Assembly (NCBI RefSeq): GCF_003431325.1 | Contig: NZ_CP010515.1 | Location: forward strand, 682,001 to 746,000 | Length of the DNA stretch: 64,000 nucleotides | Direction: 5' to 3' | DNA from: Acidilobus sp. 7A | Lineage (GTDB): Archaea > Thermoproteota > Thermoprotei_A > Sulfolobales > Acidilobaceae | Shown: positions 49,203-58,877 of the stretch, one piece after another | Numbering within the stretch: the stretch's first letter is position 1 | How the letters are laid out: every line of letters begins with the position of its first letter | The notes under the pieces: model-generated | What the model saw: the letters and a program-made list of their open reading frames with translations, nothing else | Database searches by the model: none | What the model was told of the DNA's origin: nothing | Program-made: the position numbers and the translations under genes

Positions 49203-50936
49203 TTAGGCTGACGCCTGGGGCCTGCCACTAAACTTCAGCGCCTCCCTCTCGTAGGCCCTGACGACGTCATCAAGCGTCACTATGCCCACAAACTTGCCGT
49301 CCTCCTCAACTATTGCGTACCTGGAGTTGGTCCTGGACATCATGTTTATGGCCTCCTCGAGCGAGGAGTCAGGCCTCACGTGGCCCGGCTCGGGCCTCAG
49401 GTACCTTATGGCGGGCTCCTCAGCCCTGCCCGACCTCAAGTCTACAGCGCTAACTATGCCGAGCACCCTGTTGACTGCGTCGACTACAGGCAGCGAGAGG
49501 AGGCCGGCCGCGGAGACCTCGCTCAGCGCCTCCGACACGCTCGAGTCGTGCCTGACGAATGCCCTCCTGGGGGGCACGTCGGCCACCTTGATCCTCCTGA
49601 GCAGCGGGACCGAGTACTCCCCCGCGTGGGCCGGCGAGTGGGCCCTGCTCTGCACCTGCTCCCTCAGCAGCGTCGGCCCCCTGAACACCATCATGGCTAC
49701 TGCCAGGGCTATCATCTCGCCAGGCAGGAGTGCCAGGCTCTCCGTCATCTCAACAGTCATGAGCATGGAGCTTATGGGGGCGGACGAGGCAGCCCCGAAG
49801 GTTGAGAGCATGCCCACAACTACAAACGGCACAACATCAGGGAAGAGCCTGGGGCTCACTATGTGGAGGGCCTCACCGAAGGCGAGGCCCGTGAAGGCCC
49901 CCACGTCAAGGCCTGGGGCGAAGACGCCTCCCTTGGCCCCGCTGCCCAACGTTAAGGACGTGGCCAATATCTTTGAGAGGGGCAAAAGGGCCAGGGCAAC
50001 CAGGAACGGCAGCAACGAGGGCGGCTGGACGCTGCTGGAGAGCTGTCTGACCCAGCCGAGCCCCTCACCCATGTCCTCTGGGAACACTAGCACTATGGCT
50101 CCAACTGCGACCCCTCCCAGGGCGGCCCTCGCCACTGAGCTCCTGACTGCAGACCTGAGCCACGATGAGAGGCCCCTGAGGGACCTCGTGTAAAGCATGG
50201 CCATGCCCCCGGCTATCAGGCCGAGGACTGCGAAGATGGGCAGGTAGAGGGCGTTGAAGGGGCCCGCATATGCCCCAAGTATCGGGGAGTAGCCGGTGGC
50301 CGCCCCAAATATGACGTAGGAGACGCTCGACGCTATGAAGGCCGGGTATAGGACCTCGGGCTCTATGTCGTTCCTGTAGAGGAGCTCCCCCGCGAGGAGG
50401 GCGCCTGCGAAGGGGGTCTTGAAGATGGTTCCTATCCCGGCCCCAAGGCCTATGGCAACAGCCCTCCTCCTGTCCTCGGCGCTCATGTTAAGGGCCCTTG
50501 ATATAAGCTGGGATATTGCTGCCCCGGCGTGGGATGCCGGTCCCTCCCTGCCTGCGCTGCCGCCCAGCCCAAGCGTTATTGCCGACGAGACTATGGCCCC
50601 AGGGGCCTCCTCGGCCCTCATCCTCAGGTTCCTGTGGAACGCCCTGACGGCCGGGTCGCTGCCGACCTCAGGCGTCCTGAAGGCGTAGGCAACTATCAGC
50701 GACAGCGGGAATGCCAGGGCCAGCACGGCTGGCATCAGGAGTAGCCGTGGCAGCTCCCTTGAGTACTCGGCTGGGCTGAAGCCGAACTCATTTATGTGAA
50801 GGAGGTCAAGGAGAACAGAGCGGCTTATGGCGAGCTCAAGGTAGTAGAGGCCTAGGGCGGCGAGGCCGACGGCGACTCCTATCACTATCCCTGCTATGAA
50901 CCACCTCTCGTAGTAGGGCAGCTCTGAGAGCTTCAT
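49203..50936 (-). CDS. CLC chloride channel/antiporter with two CBS domains
   Basis: About 577 residues. CLC selectivity motifs are present: GLGGSAGREGPASHAGA (the gating Glu in GREGP) and GSGAKGGVFAPGLDVGAFTG. Two CBS domains fill the C-terminal 120 residues (SVSEALSEVSAAGLLSLPVV and SRYAIVEEDGKFVGIVTLDD) and probably sense nucleotides. ATG 50936 is preferred because GAGGGAG lies 8 nt upstream; ATG 50990 overlaps the TATA-like AATTTATGC. It may couple chloride and proton movement, useful at acid pH. Confidence 0.9.
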   Translation of the reverse strand: MKLSELPYYERWFIAGIVIGVAVGLAALGLYYLELAISRSVLLDLLHINEFGFSPAEYSRELPRLLLMPAVLALAFPLSLIVAYAFRTPEVGSDPAVRAFHRNLRMRAEEAPGAIVSSAITLGLGGSAGREGPASHAGAAISQLISRALNMSAEDRRRAVAIGLGAGIGTIFKTPFAGALLAGELLYRNDIEPEVLYPAFIASSVSYVIFGAATGYSPILGAYAGPFNALYLPIFAVLGLIAGGMAMLYTRSLRGLSSWLRSAVRSSVARAALGGVAVGAIVLVFPEDMGEGLGWVRQLSSSVQPPSLLPFLVALALLPLSKILATSLTLGSGAKGGVFAPGLDVGAFTGLAFGEALHIVSPRLFPDVVPFVVVGMLSTFGAASSAPISSMLMTVEMTESLALLPGEMIALAVAMMVFRGPTLLREQVQSRAHSPAHAGEYSVPLLRRIKVADVPPRRAFVRHDSSVSEALSEVSAAGLLSLPVVDAVNRVLGIVSAVDLRSGRAEEPAIRYLRPEPGHVRPDSSLEEAINMMSRTNSRYAIVEEDGKFVGIVTLDDVVRAYEREALKFSGRPQASA

Positions 50937-51013
50937 AATCTCCCTCAGGCGCTGGACGGCCAAGGAAAAAAGCTTTGAGGCGCATAGCATAAATTCCTAG
51001 CCTCCAAGGCGTC

Positions 51014-52186
51014 ATGGGGACCCGCTTGAGGCCCAGTCTGAGCTCAAGGCTCAAGGTCCTCTCGGACTCGCCCATGAAAATTATAGCCTCCCTCCTGGGC
51101 CCCGCCGGGGCCAACGTGATAAGGCTCCACGCCGGCGAGCCAAGCCTCCCGCCTCCCCTTGAGCTGGTTGACCAGGTGGTCGATGACCTGAGGAGGCCGG
51201 AGTCCTACGCGTATACCCCAGTCACTGGGCTCCCTGAGCTCAGGGAGGCCCTTGCTGAGGACCTGAGGGCTGACGGCATTGATGTGACCCCGGATGAGGT
51301 TGCTATAACTTCGAGTGGCACCACCTCGATATTCGGCGTCCTCTCAGCCATCCTCGACCCTGGCGACGAGGTAATTTTGACTGACCCGACATTTATGATG
51401 TACAGGCCGGTGATAGAGTACCTAGGCGCCAGGGCCAGGTGGGTCAGGTCGCCGCCTGAGGAGGGCTTCCAGCCCGACGTGGAGGCCATTAAGGAGGCCA
51501 TTGGGGAGAGGACCAAGGCCATAGTTGTTGTGGACCCCGACAACCCGACGGGCAGACTCATGAGGCCGGAGGCCTCCAGGGCCCTGGCCGAGGTGGCCCA
51601 GGACAAGGGCGTCTACCTTCTGGTGGACGAGGCCTACAGAAGGATAGTCTACGAGGGATCGTACCAGAGCCCCCAGAGGTACGCCCCTGACAACGTGGTG
51701 GGCCTGGGCAGCTTCTCCAAGGACCCTGGGGTCCCTGGCCTCAGGGTTGGCTACGTCTACGGGCCTAAGGAGCTCGTAGAGGCCTACGCTGAGCTCAACG
51801 GCCACATGGTCTTCGGGGCCTCGAACGCCTCCCAGCTCTTCGTCCTCAGGTACCTGCGCTGGAGGGGCAGGGAGGCCTTCATACGCTCAGTCGTCGAGGA
51901 GTACAGGAGGAGAAGGGACGCCGCCGTGAGCGCGGCCAGGAGGCACCTGCCCTCTGCCAAGTTCATGGTCCCCCAGGGCTCCATGTACCTCTACCTAGAC
52001 CTGTCGCCACTCGTCAGCGACTCGGAGCGCTTCGCAGCAGAGCTGGCCTCGAGGCACGGGGTCACTGTAATGCCTGGCACGGCCTTCGGCCCGAGCGGCA
52101 GGACCTTCGTAAGGGTTACCTTCGTTAGCCAGCAGCCGGACAGGCTCGAGGAGGGCATAAGGAGGATAGGGGCCGCCCTCAGCTGA
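51014..52186 (+). CDS. PLP-dependent aminotransferase, fold type I
   Basis: A 390-residue class I/II aminotransferase. ITSSGTTSIFGVLSAIL binds the cofactor phosphate, VVVDPDNPTGRLM has the Asn/Asp contacts, LLVDEAYRRI follows, and Lys236 in GSFSKDPGVPGLRVGY is the Schiff-base lysine. The final Arg in FVRVTF binds the substrate carboxylate. It transfers amino groups between amino and keto acids; exact substrate unknown. ATG 51014. It diverges from the CLC gene and is followed by the NuoEF gene on the same strand with a separate promoter. Confidence 0.9.
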   Translation: MGTRLRPSLSSRLKVLSDSPMKIIASLLGPAGANVIRLHAGEPSLPPPLELVDQVVDDLRRPESYAYTPVTGLPELREALAEDLRADGIDVTPDEVAITSSGTTSIFGVLSAILDPGDEVILTDPTFMMYRPVIEYLGARARWVRSPPEEGFQPDVEAIKEAIGERTKAIVVVDPDNPTGRLMRPEASRALAEVAQDKGVYLLVDEAYRRIVYEGSYQSPQRYAPDNVVGLGSFSKDPGVPGLRVGYVYGPKELVEAYAELNGHMVFGASNASQLFVLRYLRWRGREAFIRSVVEEYRRRRDAAVSAARRHLPSAKFMVPQGSMYLYLDLSPLVSDSERFAAELASRHGVTVMPGTAFGPSGRTFVRVTFVSQQPDRLEEGIRRIGAALS

Positions 52187-52243
52187 CGGGCCAAGGGCGT
52201 ATCTATTTATTTGACGTCCGCCACGCAAGCCTGGGTACCCGGC

Positions 52244-53695
52244 ATGATAAGGATTAACCTTCCTAAGCAGGAGATCAACACGTTCTACACCTTCCCTGAC
52301 TCCGAGCCCGCCGAGGAGCACTGCAGGGGCCTCGCCTGCTACGCCGCCAGGTCCCTCAACCCTGAGGCCTGGTCAAAGGCGGTCTCCCAGCAGCCGCCAA
52401 CCTACTGCCTTGGCAAGTGCTACATGGGGCCCTCGAGCACCTCAACTAAGGGCTACCCAGTAGTTGAGGTGAGGTCCAGCAAGGCCGTCGTGCTGAGGCA
52501 CATAGTTAAAGGCCCTGTTGAGGGCCTCGGCCAGTACCTTGAGCTCGGCGGCATGAGGGGCCTTCAGAAGGCGCTCAGGATGACTCAGGCCGAGGTCATA
52601 GAGGAGGTCAAGAGGTCCCAGCTGAGGGGCAGGGGAGGCGCCTACTTCCCCACTGGACTGAAGTGGGAGTCAGCGTACCAGCAGAGGGCGCCCCAGAAGT
52701 ATGTCATAGTCAACGGCGACGAGGGGGACGCGGGGGCGTACGTTGACAAGCTCCTGATGTGGTGGGACCCATACCTTGTGCTTGAGGGGGCGCTCATAGC
52801 AGCATATGCAGTAGGCGCCTCAAAGGTCTACTTCTACATAAGGAGGGAGTACCCGGAGGCCATATCGTCCGTGAGGAGGGCAGTTAAGGAGCTCTACGAG
52901 GCCGGCTACGCGGGCCCAGGAGCTTCAAAGGGGCTGCCCGTCGAGGTTGAGGTCCACGTCGGCAGGGGCTCCTACGTGGTGGGCGAGGAGACGGCAATGA
53001 TAAACGCCATAATGGGCAGGAGGCCTGAGCCCATGCCGAGGCCCCCTTACCCCACGGAGAGGGGCCTGTTCGGTATGCCAACCGTCGTAAACAACGTTGA
53101 AACCTTGGCCAACGTGCCGTGGATCATCGAGAACGGGGGCGACAAGTACGCTGAGATGGGCTACAATAAGAGCAGGGGCACCAAGGTGCTCAGCCTCAAC
53201 AGCCTGTTCGAGAGGCCGGGCCTCTACGAGGTAGAGTTCGGCGTCCCACTTAAGGAGGTAGTCTACGACATGGGAGGCGGCCTCAAGGGCGGCAGGAGGC
53301 TCAAGGCGGTCATGATAGGCGGCCCCCTTGCCTCCCTCATAACGCCTGAGGAGCTTGACGTGAGGCTAGGCGTCGAGGAGCTCAGGGAGATAGGGGCCAG
53401 CCTTGGCCATGGGAACGTGATAGCGTTCAGCGACGACAGCAGCGCGGCCGACATACTTCATGAGGTCCTGCTGTTCGCCTCCTTCGAGTCGTGCGGCAAG
53501 TGCTTCCCCTGCAGGCTCGGAACAGCAAAGCTCGAGGCCATGTTTAGGAAGGGCTACCTGACCCAGGAGGAGGCAAAGGAGGCCATGAGTATAGCTAACA
53601 CCATGAGCGTCGCCTCCCTGTGCGCCCACGGCCAGTCCACTGGGCAGGCCGTCGCTGTCACGCTTAAGAAGTTCTGGAACGAGGTGGTGAGGTGA
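52244..53695 (+). CDS. NuoE-NuoF fusion: FMN/FeS NAD(P)H-oxidising subunit
   Basis: About 483 residues. A short N-terminal NuoE-like [2Fe-2S] part has C-x4-C (HCRGLAC) and C-x3-C (YCLGKCYMGP). The NuoF part has the FMN loop GRGGAYFPTGLKWE, VNGDEGDAGAYVDK, the NAD-site GSYVVGEETAMINAI and VVNNVETLANV, then the N3 cluster ESCGKCFPC with a last Cys in SLCAHG. It would take electrons from NAD(P)H or give them to NAD(P)+. ATG 52244 is chosen over TTG 52211, which lies on the TATTTATT TATA. The NuoG-like gene follows after 6 bp. Confidence 0.88.
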   Translation: MIRINLPKQEINTFYTFPDSEPAEEHCRGLACYAARSLNPEAWSKAVSQQPPTYCLGKCYMGPSSTSTKGYPVVEVRSSKAVVLRHIVKGPVEGLGQYLELGGMRGLQKALRMTQAEVIEEVKRSQLRGRGGAYFPTGLKWESAYQQRAPQKYVIVNGDEGDAGAYVDKLLMWWDPYLVLEGALIAAYAVGASKVYFYIRREYPEAISSVRRAVKELYEAGYAGPGASKGLPVEVEVHVGRGSYVVGEETAMINAIMGRRPEPMPRPPYPTERGLFGMPTVVNNVETLANVPWIIENGGDKYAEMGYNKSRGTKVLSLNSLFERPGLYEVEFGVPLKEVVYDMGGGLKGGRRLKAVMIGGPLASLITPEELDVRLGVEELREIGASLGHGNVIAFSDDSSAADILHEVLLFASFESCGKCFPCRLGTAKLEAMFRKGYLTQEEAKEAMSIANTMSVASLCAHGQSTGQAVAVTLKKFWNEVVR

Positions 53696-53701
53696 GAGGC
53701 C

Positions 53702-55849
53702 ATGCCGGTCAGGGTCATAATAGATGGTAAGGAGGTCGTGCTTGAGAAGCCCACCACAATACTTAACGCCGCCAGGGGGGCAGGCATTGACATACCTTCG
53801 CTCTGCTACGACGAGAGGCTTCAGCCCTATGGAAGCTGCAGGCTATGCATGGTCGATGTCAAGGGGAAGGGGCTGCGGCTGGCCTGCCTTACAACGGTGC
53901 AGGACGGCATGGAGGTCGTCACCGAGACCCCAGAGATAGCGGAGCACAGGAGGAACATACTTAGGATGCTTGCGGAGAGGCACCCAGCTGACGCCAGCGG
54001 CAGGGTCGCCGACCTCTTCAAGAGGTACGGCGTTGAGCCATCAGGCAAGGAGAGTCCGAGGCTGATTGATGATAGCCACCCGCTGCTCTACGTTGACCTA
54101 AACAAGTGCGTTGGCTGCTTTAACTGCGTCAGGGTGTGCGAAGAGTATGTGGGCAGGCTCATATGGAGGACCATGTACAGGGGCGAGCAGACCATAGTCA
54201 TGCCTGAGACCGGGAGGATTGGCACCAGCTCGTGCATAAGCTGCAGGGCCTGCGTCGACGTCTGCCCGAGCGGGGCCATACTTGACAAGGTCATGGGCTT
54301 CGCCAAGCCCTCGTCATGGGGTGAGACGGCGTGCTCCTACTGCTCACTCTCATGTCCGCTTAAGGTGGGCTTTGACGGCTCAGGGCCCGTCTACGTTGAG
54401 GGTGAGAGGGACAAGCTGCCCTTCTCGGCGGAGTGCCTCAAGGGCAAGTACCACTGGGAGGACCTGGTCTACGTGCCCGAGAGGCCTGAGGCGCCGAGGC
54501 TGAGGAGCGGCGCCTCCTGGTCCAGGGCCTCCTGGGACGACGCAGTAAAGGTCGCCGCGGACGGCCTCAGGAAGGCTATTGCTGAGGGAGGGCCAGGCTC
54601 CGTCGGCGTGATAGTGTCTTCAAGGCTGCCGGCCGAGGCCTACTACCTCTCGCAGCTGCTCGCCAGGGCGGCCCTTGGGACTAACAACGTGGATGCGGCG
54701 GCCTCCGCGCTCCCAGCGGCTAAGGAGCTTGAGCCCATAGGAGGGCCCCTCCCGACGACCTCCGTGGAGTCCGTCAGCGGCGCTGACGTCATAGTTACTG
54801 TTGGTCAGGTGGAGGAGTACCACCCGGCCCTGGCCTCAGCCATAAGGAGGGCGTCGCTCCAGGGCCACTCAAGGCTCGTAGTCATATCGTCGCCTGACGA
54901 CAAGCTGTCGCGCTCGGCCGACGTAGTTGTGGAGGCCAGGTCCCTGGCGCCAGCAGTAAGGGCCGTCGAGGCCGCCCTCGTGGAGTCGGGTAAGGCAGAC
55001 GTCGAGGGGGCGTCAACGGCCCTTAAGGAGGCCAGGTCCCTCGCCCTGTCCCTGAGGTCCCTGGGGACCTCTAGGGCTGCGAAGGAGGCAGGCGTTGAGG
55101 AGAGCGCCGCGAGGGAGGCGGCAGAGGCCATGGCCTCAGGCAGGAGGGTGGCAGTCGTAGCTGAGCTTGACACGACGCCGGGCGTGGCGGCGGAGTCCAT
55201 GAACCTGGCAGCGCTCTCAGGGGCCCTTTCAAGGGAGGGCTCAGGGTTCGTGCCTCTGCTCTCGTACTTTGACAACTACGAGGCCGTTGAGCTCGGGGTG
55301 AGCCCCAGCAGGCTGCCCGGCGGCAGGGGGCTGAGCGAGGCCAAGGAGGTCGAGGGCCTCCTTGGCGTCAAGGTGCCAGCTGAGGAGGGCATGGGGACTG
55401 CCGAGATGGTGGAGGCCGCCAGGGACGGTAAGGTTAGGGCCCTTGTAATAGTTGGCAGTGACATAGCGTCGCCCTCGCCCATGCGTGAGGCCGTGCTGGA
55501 GGCCCTCTACAGGGTGCCCTTCGTCGTCGCCCTCTCGTCGGTGGCCGGGGTTGGCATAGAGTACGCCTCCCACGTCCACATGCCCACTGCCTCCTTCGTC
55601 GAGGAGGAGGGCGTCTACGTCTCCGCCGACGGGAGGCTGACGCTCGCCAGGGGCACGAGGACAGCTAAGGGGGCCCTGAGGGCCTGGGAGGCCCTCTCAA
55701 GGCTCCTCTCCGCCACGGGCGTCGGCAGGGCCTACTCCTCGGCCAAGGATATCTGGGACGAGCTGAGGCGCCTCGACAGCAGGCTGTCCTCAGCAAGCTA
55801 CGACTCCATAGCCTCAGGGGAGGTCAGGGTGAGCCTCAGGAGGGCCTAA
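53702..55849 (+). CDS. NuoG/FdhA-like iron-sulfur subunit without the Mo-binding end
   Basis: 715 residues. Cys35, 46, 49 and 62 bind a plant-type [2Fe-2S] cluster. Two ferredoxin [4Fe-4S] motifs follow (CVGCFNCVRVC, CISCRACVDVC), then CSYCSLSCPL plus AECLKGKYHW, the N-terminal cluster of molybdopterin oxidoreductases. The His-Cys3 cluster seen in NuoG is absent (HPADASG). The remaining 450 residues follow the fold of FdhA but lack the Mo-ligand region and the C-terminal dinucleotide-binding domain. It probably passes electrons between NuoEF and a soluble acceptor. The stop overlaps the convergent gene by 4 bp. Confidence 0.85.
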   Translation: MPVRVIIDGKEVVLEKPTTILNAARGAGIDIPSLCYDERLQPYGSCRLCMVDVKGKGLRLACLTTVQDGMEVVTETPEIAEHRRNILRMLAERHPADASGRVADLFKRYGVEPSGKESPRLIDDSHPLLYVDLNKCVGCFNCVRVCEEYVGRLIWRTMYRGEQTIVMPETGRIGTSSCISCRACVDVCPSGAILDKVMGFAKPSSWGETACSYCSLSCPLKVGFDGSGPVYVEGERDKLPFSAECLKGKYHWEDLVYVPERPEAPRLRSGASWSRASWDDAVKVAADGLRKAIAEGGPGSVGVIVSSRLPAEAYYLSQLLARAALGTNNVDAAASALPAAKELEPIGGPLPTTSVESVSGADVIVTVGQVEEYHPALASAIRRASLQGHSRLVVISSPDDKLSRSADVVVEARSLAPAVRAVEAALVESGKADVEGASTALKEARSLALSLRSLGTSRAAKEAGVEESAAREAAEAMASGRRVAVVAELDTTPGVAAESMNLAALSGALSREGSGFVPLLSYFDNYEAVELGVSPSRLPGGRGLSEAKEVEGLLGVKVPAEEGMGTAEMVEAARDGKVRALVIVGSDIASPSPMREAVLEALYRVPFVVALSSVAGVGIEYASHVHMPTASFVEEEGVYVSADGRLTLARGTRTAKGALRAWEALSRLLSATGVGRAYSSAKDIWDELRRLDSRLSSASYDSIASGEVRVSLRRA

Positions 55850-56151
55850 AGCGGTATGGTGAGCCAGGCCAGCGCCAGTATGGCGACTAGGGCGACCACG
55901 AGGCAGATCGCTGGCACGTAGGCGGGGTTGCCGACCCTGCGGGCGGCCAGCGCGGCGACTATGGCTGCGGTGAGGGCCGTCACCGCCGTTGGCCTTGCCT
56001 GGCTGGGACTCATGCCCATGCGGTCGCTCGCCAGGAACCTCAGGAGGGCCCCGAGCACTATGCCGACCGCCGCGCTGCCCAGCGCCGTCAGGGTGCAGGC
56101 GTCCGCTGCCCGCCTCTCCCTGGGCTCCTCCAGGACCTCCTCCTCGCTCAA
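55846..56151 (-). CDS. Small membrane protein, three spans
   Basis: A 101-residue protein: acidic start EEEVLEEPRERRAADA, then three hydrophobic segments (TALGSAAVGIVLGALLRFLA, TAVTALTAAIVAALAARR, AICLVVALVAILALAWLT). TTG 56151. It is convergent to the NuoG-like gene, so not co-transcribed with it. Family not recognised; no charged residues inside the helices that would hint at a transport or redox role. Confidence 0.6.
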   Translation of the reverse strand: MSEEEVLEEPRERRAADACTLTALGSAAVGIVLGALLRFLASDRMGMSPSQARPTAVTALTAAIVAALAARRVGNPAYVPAICLVVALVAILALAWLTIPL

Positions 56152-56283
56152 GGAGGCCTCGCCCTTCAGCTAAGTGCCAGCAGCCCCTTAGGGTGGGAGC
56201 GCAAAGTAAAAGTCCTCCCCGTGCCTCGCCGAGGGACCCCCAAGGGTCTCAGGCCCGCCTCTATACCGACATTTTCTTTTTAG

Positions 56284-56484
56284 GTGCGCTACGCATGCGT
56301 TGGGCTGGTGAGCCCTTTGCCTGTAGACCCGGTCTGCGGCATGGAGGTGGAGGAGAGCACCCCCTTCAAGACCATGTACAAGGGCAGGACCTACTACTTC
56401 TGCTCGGACGCCTGCCTGAGGGAATTCAGGAGGGACCCCGAGAGGTACCTCCGCGAGGGCCCAAAGGGGATGCCCAGTGCCTGA
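56284..56484 (+). CDS. YHS-domain metal-binding protein
   Basis: A 66-residue protein with the YHS/TRASH core: DPVCGMEVEE, a YYFCSDACLREFRRDPERYL block. The C...C-x3-C set and the spacing are typical of the heavy-metal YHS domain, often found near copper ATPases as a sensor or chaperone. Start GTG 56284 or GTG 56308 (VSPLPVDPVCGM). CTCTATACC (56258-56266) is TATA-like. The stop overlaps the ATPase GTG, so both are one operon for copper handling. Confidence 0.85.
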   Translation: MRYACVGLVSPLPVDPVCGMEVEESTPFKTMYKGRTYYFCSDACLREFRRDPERYLREGPKGMPSA

Positions 56485-58750
56485 GGGCAGGGGCCCCCTC
56501 AGGCTGAGCAGGGAGGAGCAGCTTAGAGTAGTTGGAATGCACTGCGCTACCTGCGCCACCACCGTGACCAAGGCCCTGAAGGGAGTTGACGGTGTTGTAG
56601 ACGCCAACGTCAACCTGGCCTCTGGGACCGCTAAGGTGGTGGTGAGCGGGGCCAGGCTCAGGGACCTGGTGGAGGCCGTCAGGAGGGCTGGCTACGACGT
56701 AGTGACGGAGAGGGTCAGGCTTAGGATCTCGATGAACCCCGAGGATTCGAGGAGGGTCCTTGATCTCCTGGAAGGCCTGGAGGGCGTGGTCAGGGCCAGC
56801 GTGAGCCCGGGCACCGGGGAGGCCGTGGTTGAGATAAACCCGTACTCGACGTCTGTCGAGGCCATAGCTGAGGCCTTGACCTCCAGGGGGTTCAGGGCAA
56901 GCGTGGAGTCAAGGGCTGCGCCAGCCAGGCGCTCGGAGCTGAGGGAATACGTCAGGTCCCTGGCGGTGGCCTGGTCCTTCGGCCCTCTGACGCTCTTTCT
57001 GCAGTACACCTCAAGGCCCCTCCTCGCCATGATGGCCTCGGCCCCCGTCGTCTTCTACGCAGGCCTGAGGTACCACCTTGGGGCCTACAGGGCGCTCAGG
57101 AACAGGACCACAAACATGGACACCCTGGTCTCCACGGCCACGCTGGTTGCATGGCTGTACAGCGCCTACTCCCTCGCGGCCCACGGCCCCGTCTTCTTCG
57201 ACGCCGCCTCGCTGCTGATATCATTCCTCCTGATAGGGAAGACAATAGAAGCTTACATAAAAGAGAGGCTCTCGGCCGAGGTCGCCGGCCTCCTGCCCCA
57301 GAGGGCAAGGGTGCTGAGGGACGGGAGGGAGGTGGAGGTGGGCGCCGACGAGGTGAAGGTTGGTGATATGCTGCTAGTTAGGGCAGGCGAGACAATAGCA
57401 GCTGACGGCGTCGTTGACGACGGCAAGGGGGAGGTCGAAGAGTCCGTCCTCACGGGCGAGCCCATGCCGGTCCTCAAGTCAAAGGGGTCCCCAGTCGTCG
57501 GTGGCTCCAGGCTGGTCTCTGGGTTCCTCAAGGTTTACGTGACTAGGTCGGGCGAGAGGACCTACGTGGCACAGCTCATGACTGCCGTGAGGGACGCCGA
57601 GGCGGCGAGGCTCAGAGTCCAGGACCTGGTCGACAGGGTCGCCGCGGCGTTCACGCCGACCATAATTGCCGTCGCGGCTGTAACCTTCCTGGCCTGGCAC
57701 TTTGCGCTCGGGGCCCCCACGGCCAGGGCGCTCCTGTTCGCCGTGGCCGTGTTGGCCTCCGCATGCCCGTGCGCCCTTGGCCTTGCCACCCCGATGGCCG
57801 TCCTCGTGTCGGTTCACAGGCTCGCAAGGCGCGGCGTTGTTGTCAAGGACGGCGAGGCACTTGAGAGGGTCAGGGATGTTGACGTCTTCGTCATAGACAA
57901 GACCGGCACCCTGACCGAGGGGAGGCCCAGGGTGGTCAGCTTCACAGAGCTCGAGCCCGGCGCCATGGATCTGGCCTCGAGCGTTGAGGCCCTGAGCTCC
58001 CATCCCGTCGCCAGGGCGATAGCTGAGAGGTTCGGGGGCGGGCTGAGCGGCCAGGTGAGGGAGTTTAACGAGTTCCCAGGTGACGGCGTCTCAGGTGTCG
58101 TGGGCGACAGGCAGGTGATAGTTGGCAGGCCGGAGTTCATAGCCCAGAACTGCGAGGGCGAGGCCAGGGGCGACGTTGCGGTTTGCGTCGACGGCAGAGT
58201 GGCGGGCTGGCTCACGCTTGAGGACCCGGTGAGGCCTGAGGCCAAGGAGCTCGTGGGGTACCTCAAGGGAATTGGAAGGAGGGTCATAATAGCGACGGGC
58301 GACAGCGGCCCCTCGGCCGACCTTGTGGCCTCAGGGCTTGGGGTTGAGCTGGTCAAGGGCCTAACCCCCGACGGGAAGGCCGAGCTCGTGAGGAAGCTCA
58401 GAGGCGAGGGCCACAGGGTCGCCTTCATAGGTGACGGCGTCAACGACGCCGTAGCCGAGAGGGAGGCCGACGTTGGAATAGCCCTGGCGGGCGGCACCGA
58501 TATAGCCAAGTACGCGGGCGATGTCATAGTTGGCAGCCTCAGGGGCGTGGAGGACCTGCTGAGGGAGTCGAGGGTGGCTGTGAGGAAGGTCAAGGAGAAC
58601 CTGGCCTGGGCCTTCGGCTACAACAGCGTCCTGGTGCCGCTGGCGGCCGGCATGCTCTACCCTGCCGTCTACATAAGCCCCCCTTACGCGGCCCTGGCGA
58701 TGTCGATGAGCAGCGTCATAGTGTCGCTCTGGTCACTTGCCCCGCTGTGA
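56477..58750 (+). CDS. copA: P1B-type copper-exporting ATPase
   Basis: A 757-residue P-type ATPase. The first HMA domain carries Cys23-x2-Cys26 (GMHCATCA); a second HMA-like domain (about residues 75-145) has no Cys pair. The ion-path CPC (about 430-432) is in ASACPCALGLATP, the phosphorylated Asp474 in DKTGTLTEG, then SSHPVARAI and GDGVNDAVAE. The C-terminal YNSVLVPLAAG and MSMSSVIVS fit the Cu(I) group. GTG 56477 overlaps the YHS stop. It exports Cu(I) or Ag(I). Confidence 0.93.
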   Translation: MPEGRGPLRLSREEQLRVVGMHCATCATTVTKALKGVDGVVDANVNLASGTAKVVVSGARLRDLVEAVRRAGYDVVTERVRLRISMNPEDSRRVLDLLEGLEGVVRASVSPGTGEAVVEINPYSTSVEAIAEALTSRGFRASVESRAAPARRSELREYVRSLAVAWSFGPLTLFLQYTSRPLLAMMASAPVVFYAGLRYHLGAYRALRNRTTNMDTLVSTATLVAWLYSAYSLAAHGPVFFDAASLLISFLLIGKTIEAYIKERLSAEVAGLLPQRARVLRDGREVEVGADEVKVGDMLLVRAGETIAADGVVDDGKGEVEESVLTGEPMPVLKSKGSPVVGGSRLVSGFLKVYVTRSGERTYVAQLMTAVRDAEAARLRVQDLVDRVAAAFTPTIIAVAAVTFLAWHFALGAPTARALLFAVAVLASACPCALGLATPMAVLVSVHRLARRGVVVKDGEALERVRDVDVFVIDKTGTLTEGRPRVVSFTELEPGAMDLASSVEALSSHPVARAIAERFGGGLSGQVREFNEFPGDGVSGVVGDRQVIVGRPEFIAQNCEGEARGDVAVCVDGRVAGWLTLEDPVRPEAKELVGYLKGIGRRVIIATGDSGPSADLVASGLGVELVKGLTPDGKAELVRKLRGEGHRVAFIGDGVNDAVAEREADVGIALAGGTDIAKYAGDVIVGSLRGVEDLLRESRVAVRKVKENLAWAFGYNSVLVPLAAGMLYPAVYISPPYAALAMSMSSVIVSLWSLAPL

Positions 58751-58877
58751 GGGCCTCTCGAATATGAGCGTTGTGTAGGCACCTGGGCCTCAGCCTGACC
58801 TTGAGCTCCCCGCTGAAGACCCTCACCCCTAGCTCCTCCACCGGCTCCTCGAGCAGGCTCGCATCCAGGACCCTGAA
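58716..58877 (-). pseudogene. Gene remnant between copA and a transposon-end hairpin
   Basis: On the minus strand FRVLDASLLEEPVEELGVRV, then FSGELKVRLRPRCLHNAHIR and a stop at 58716 read like a real protein end (two strands and a helix), but the frame begins in the solo hairpin at 58875-58905 and has no start. The 3' end overlaps copA on the other strand. I do not recognise the family. A gene truncated by the element end is likely. Confidence 0.4.
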
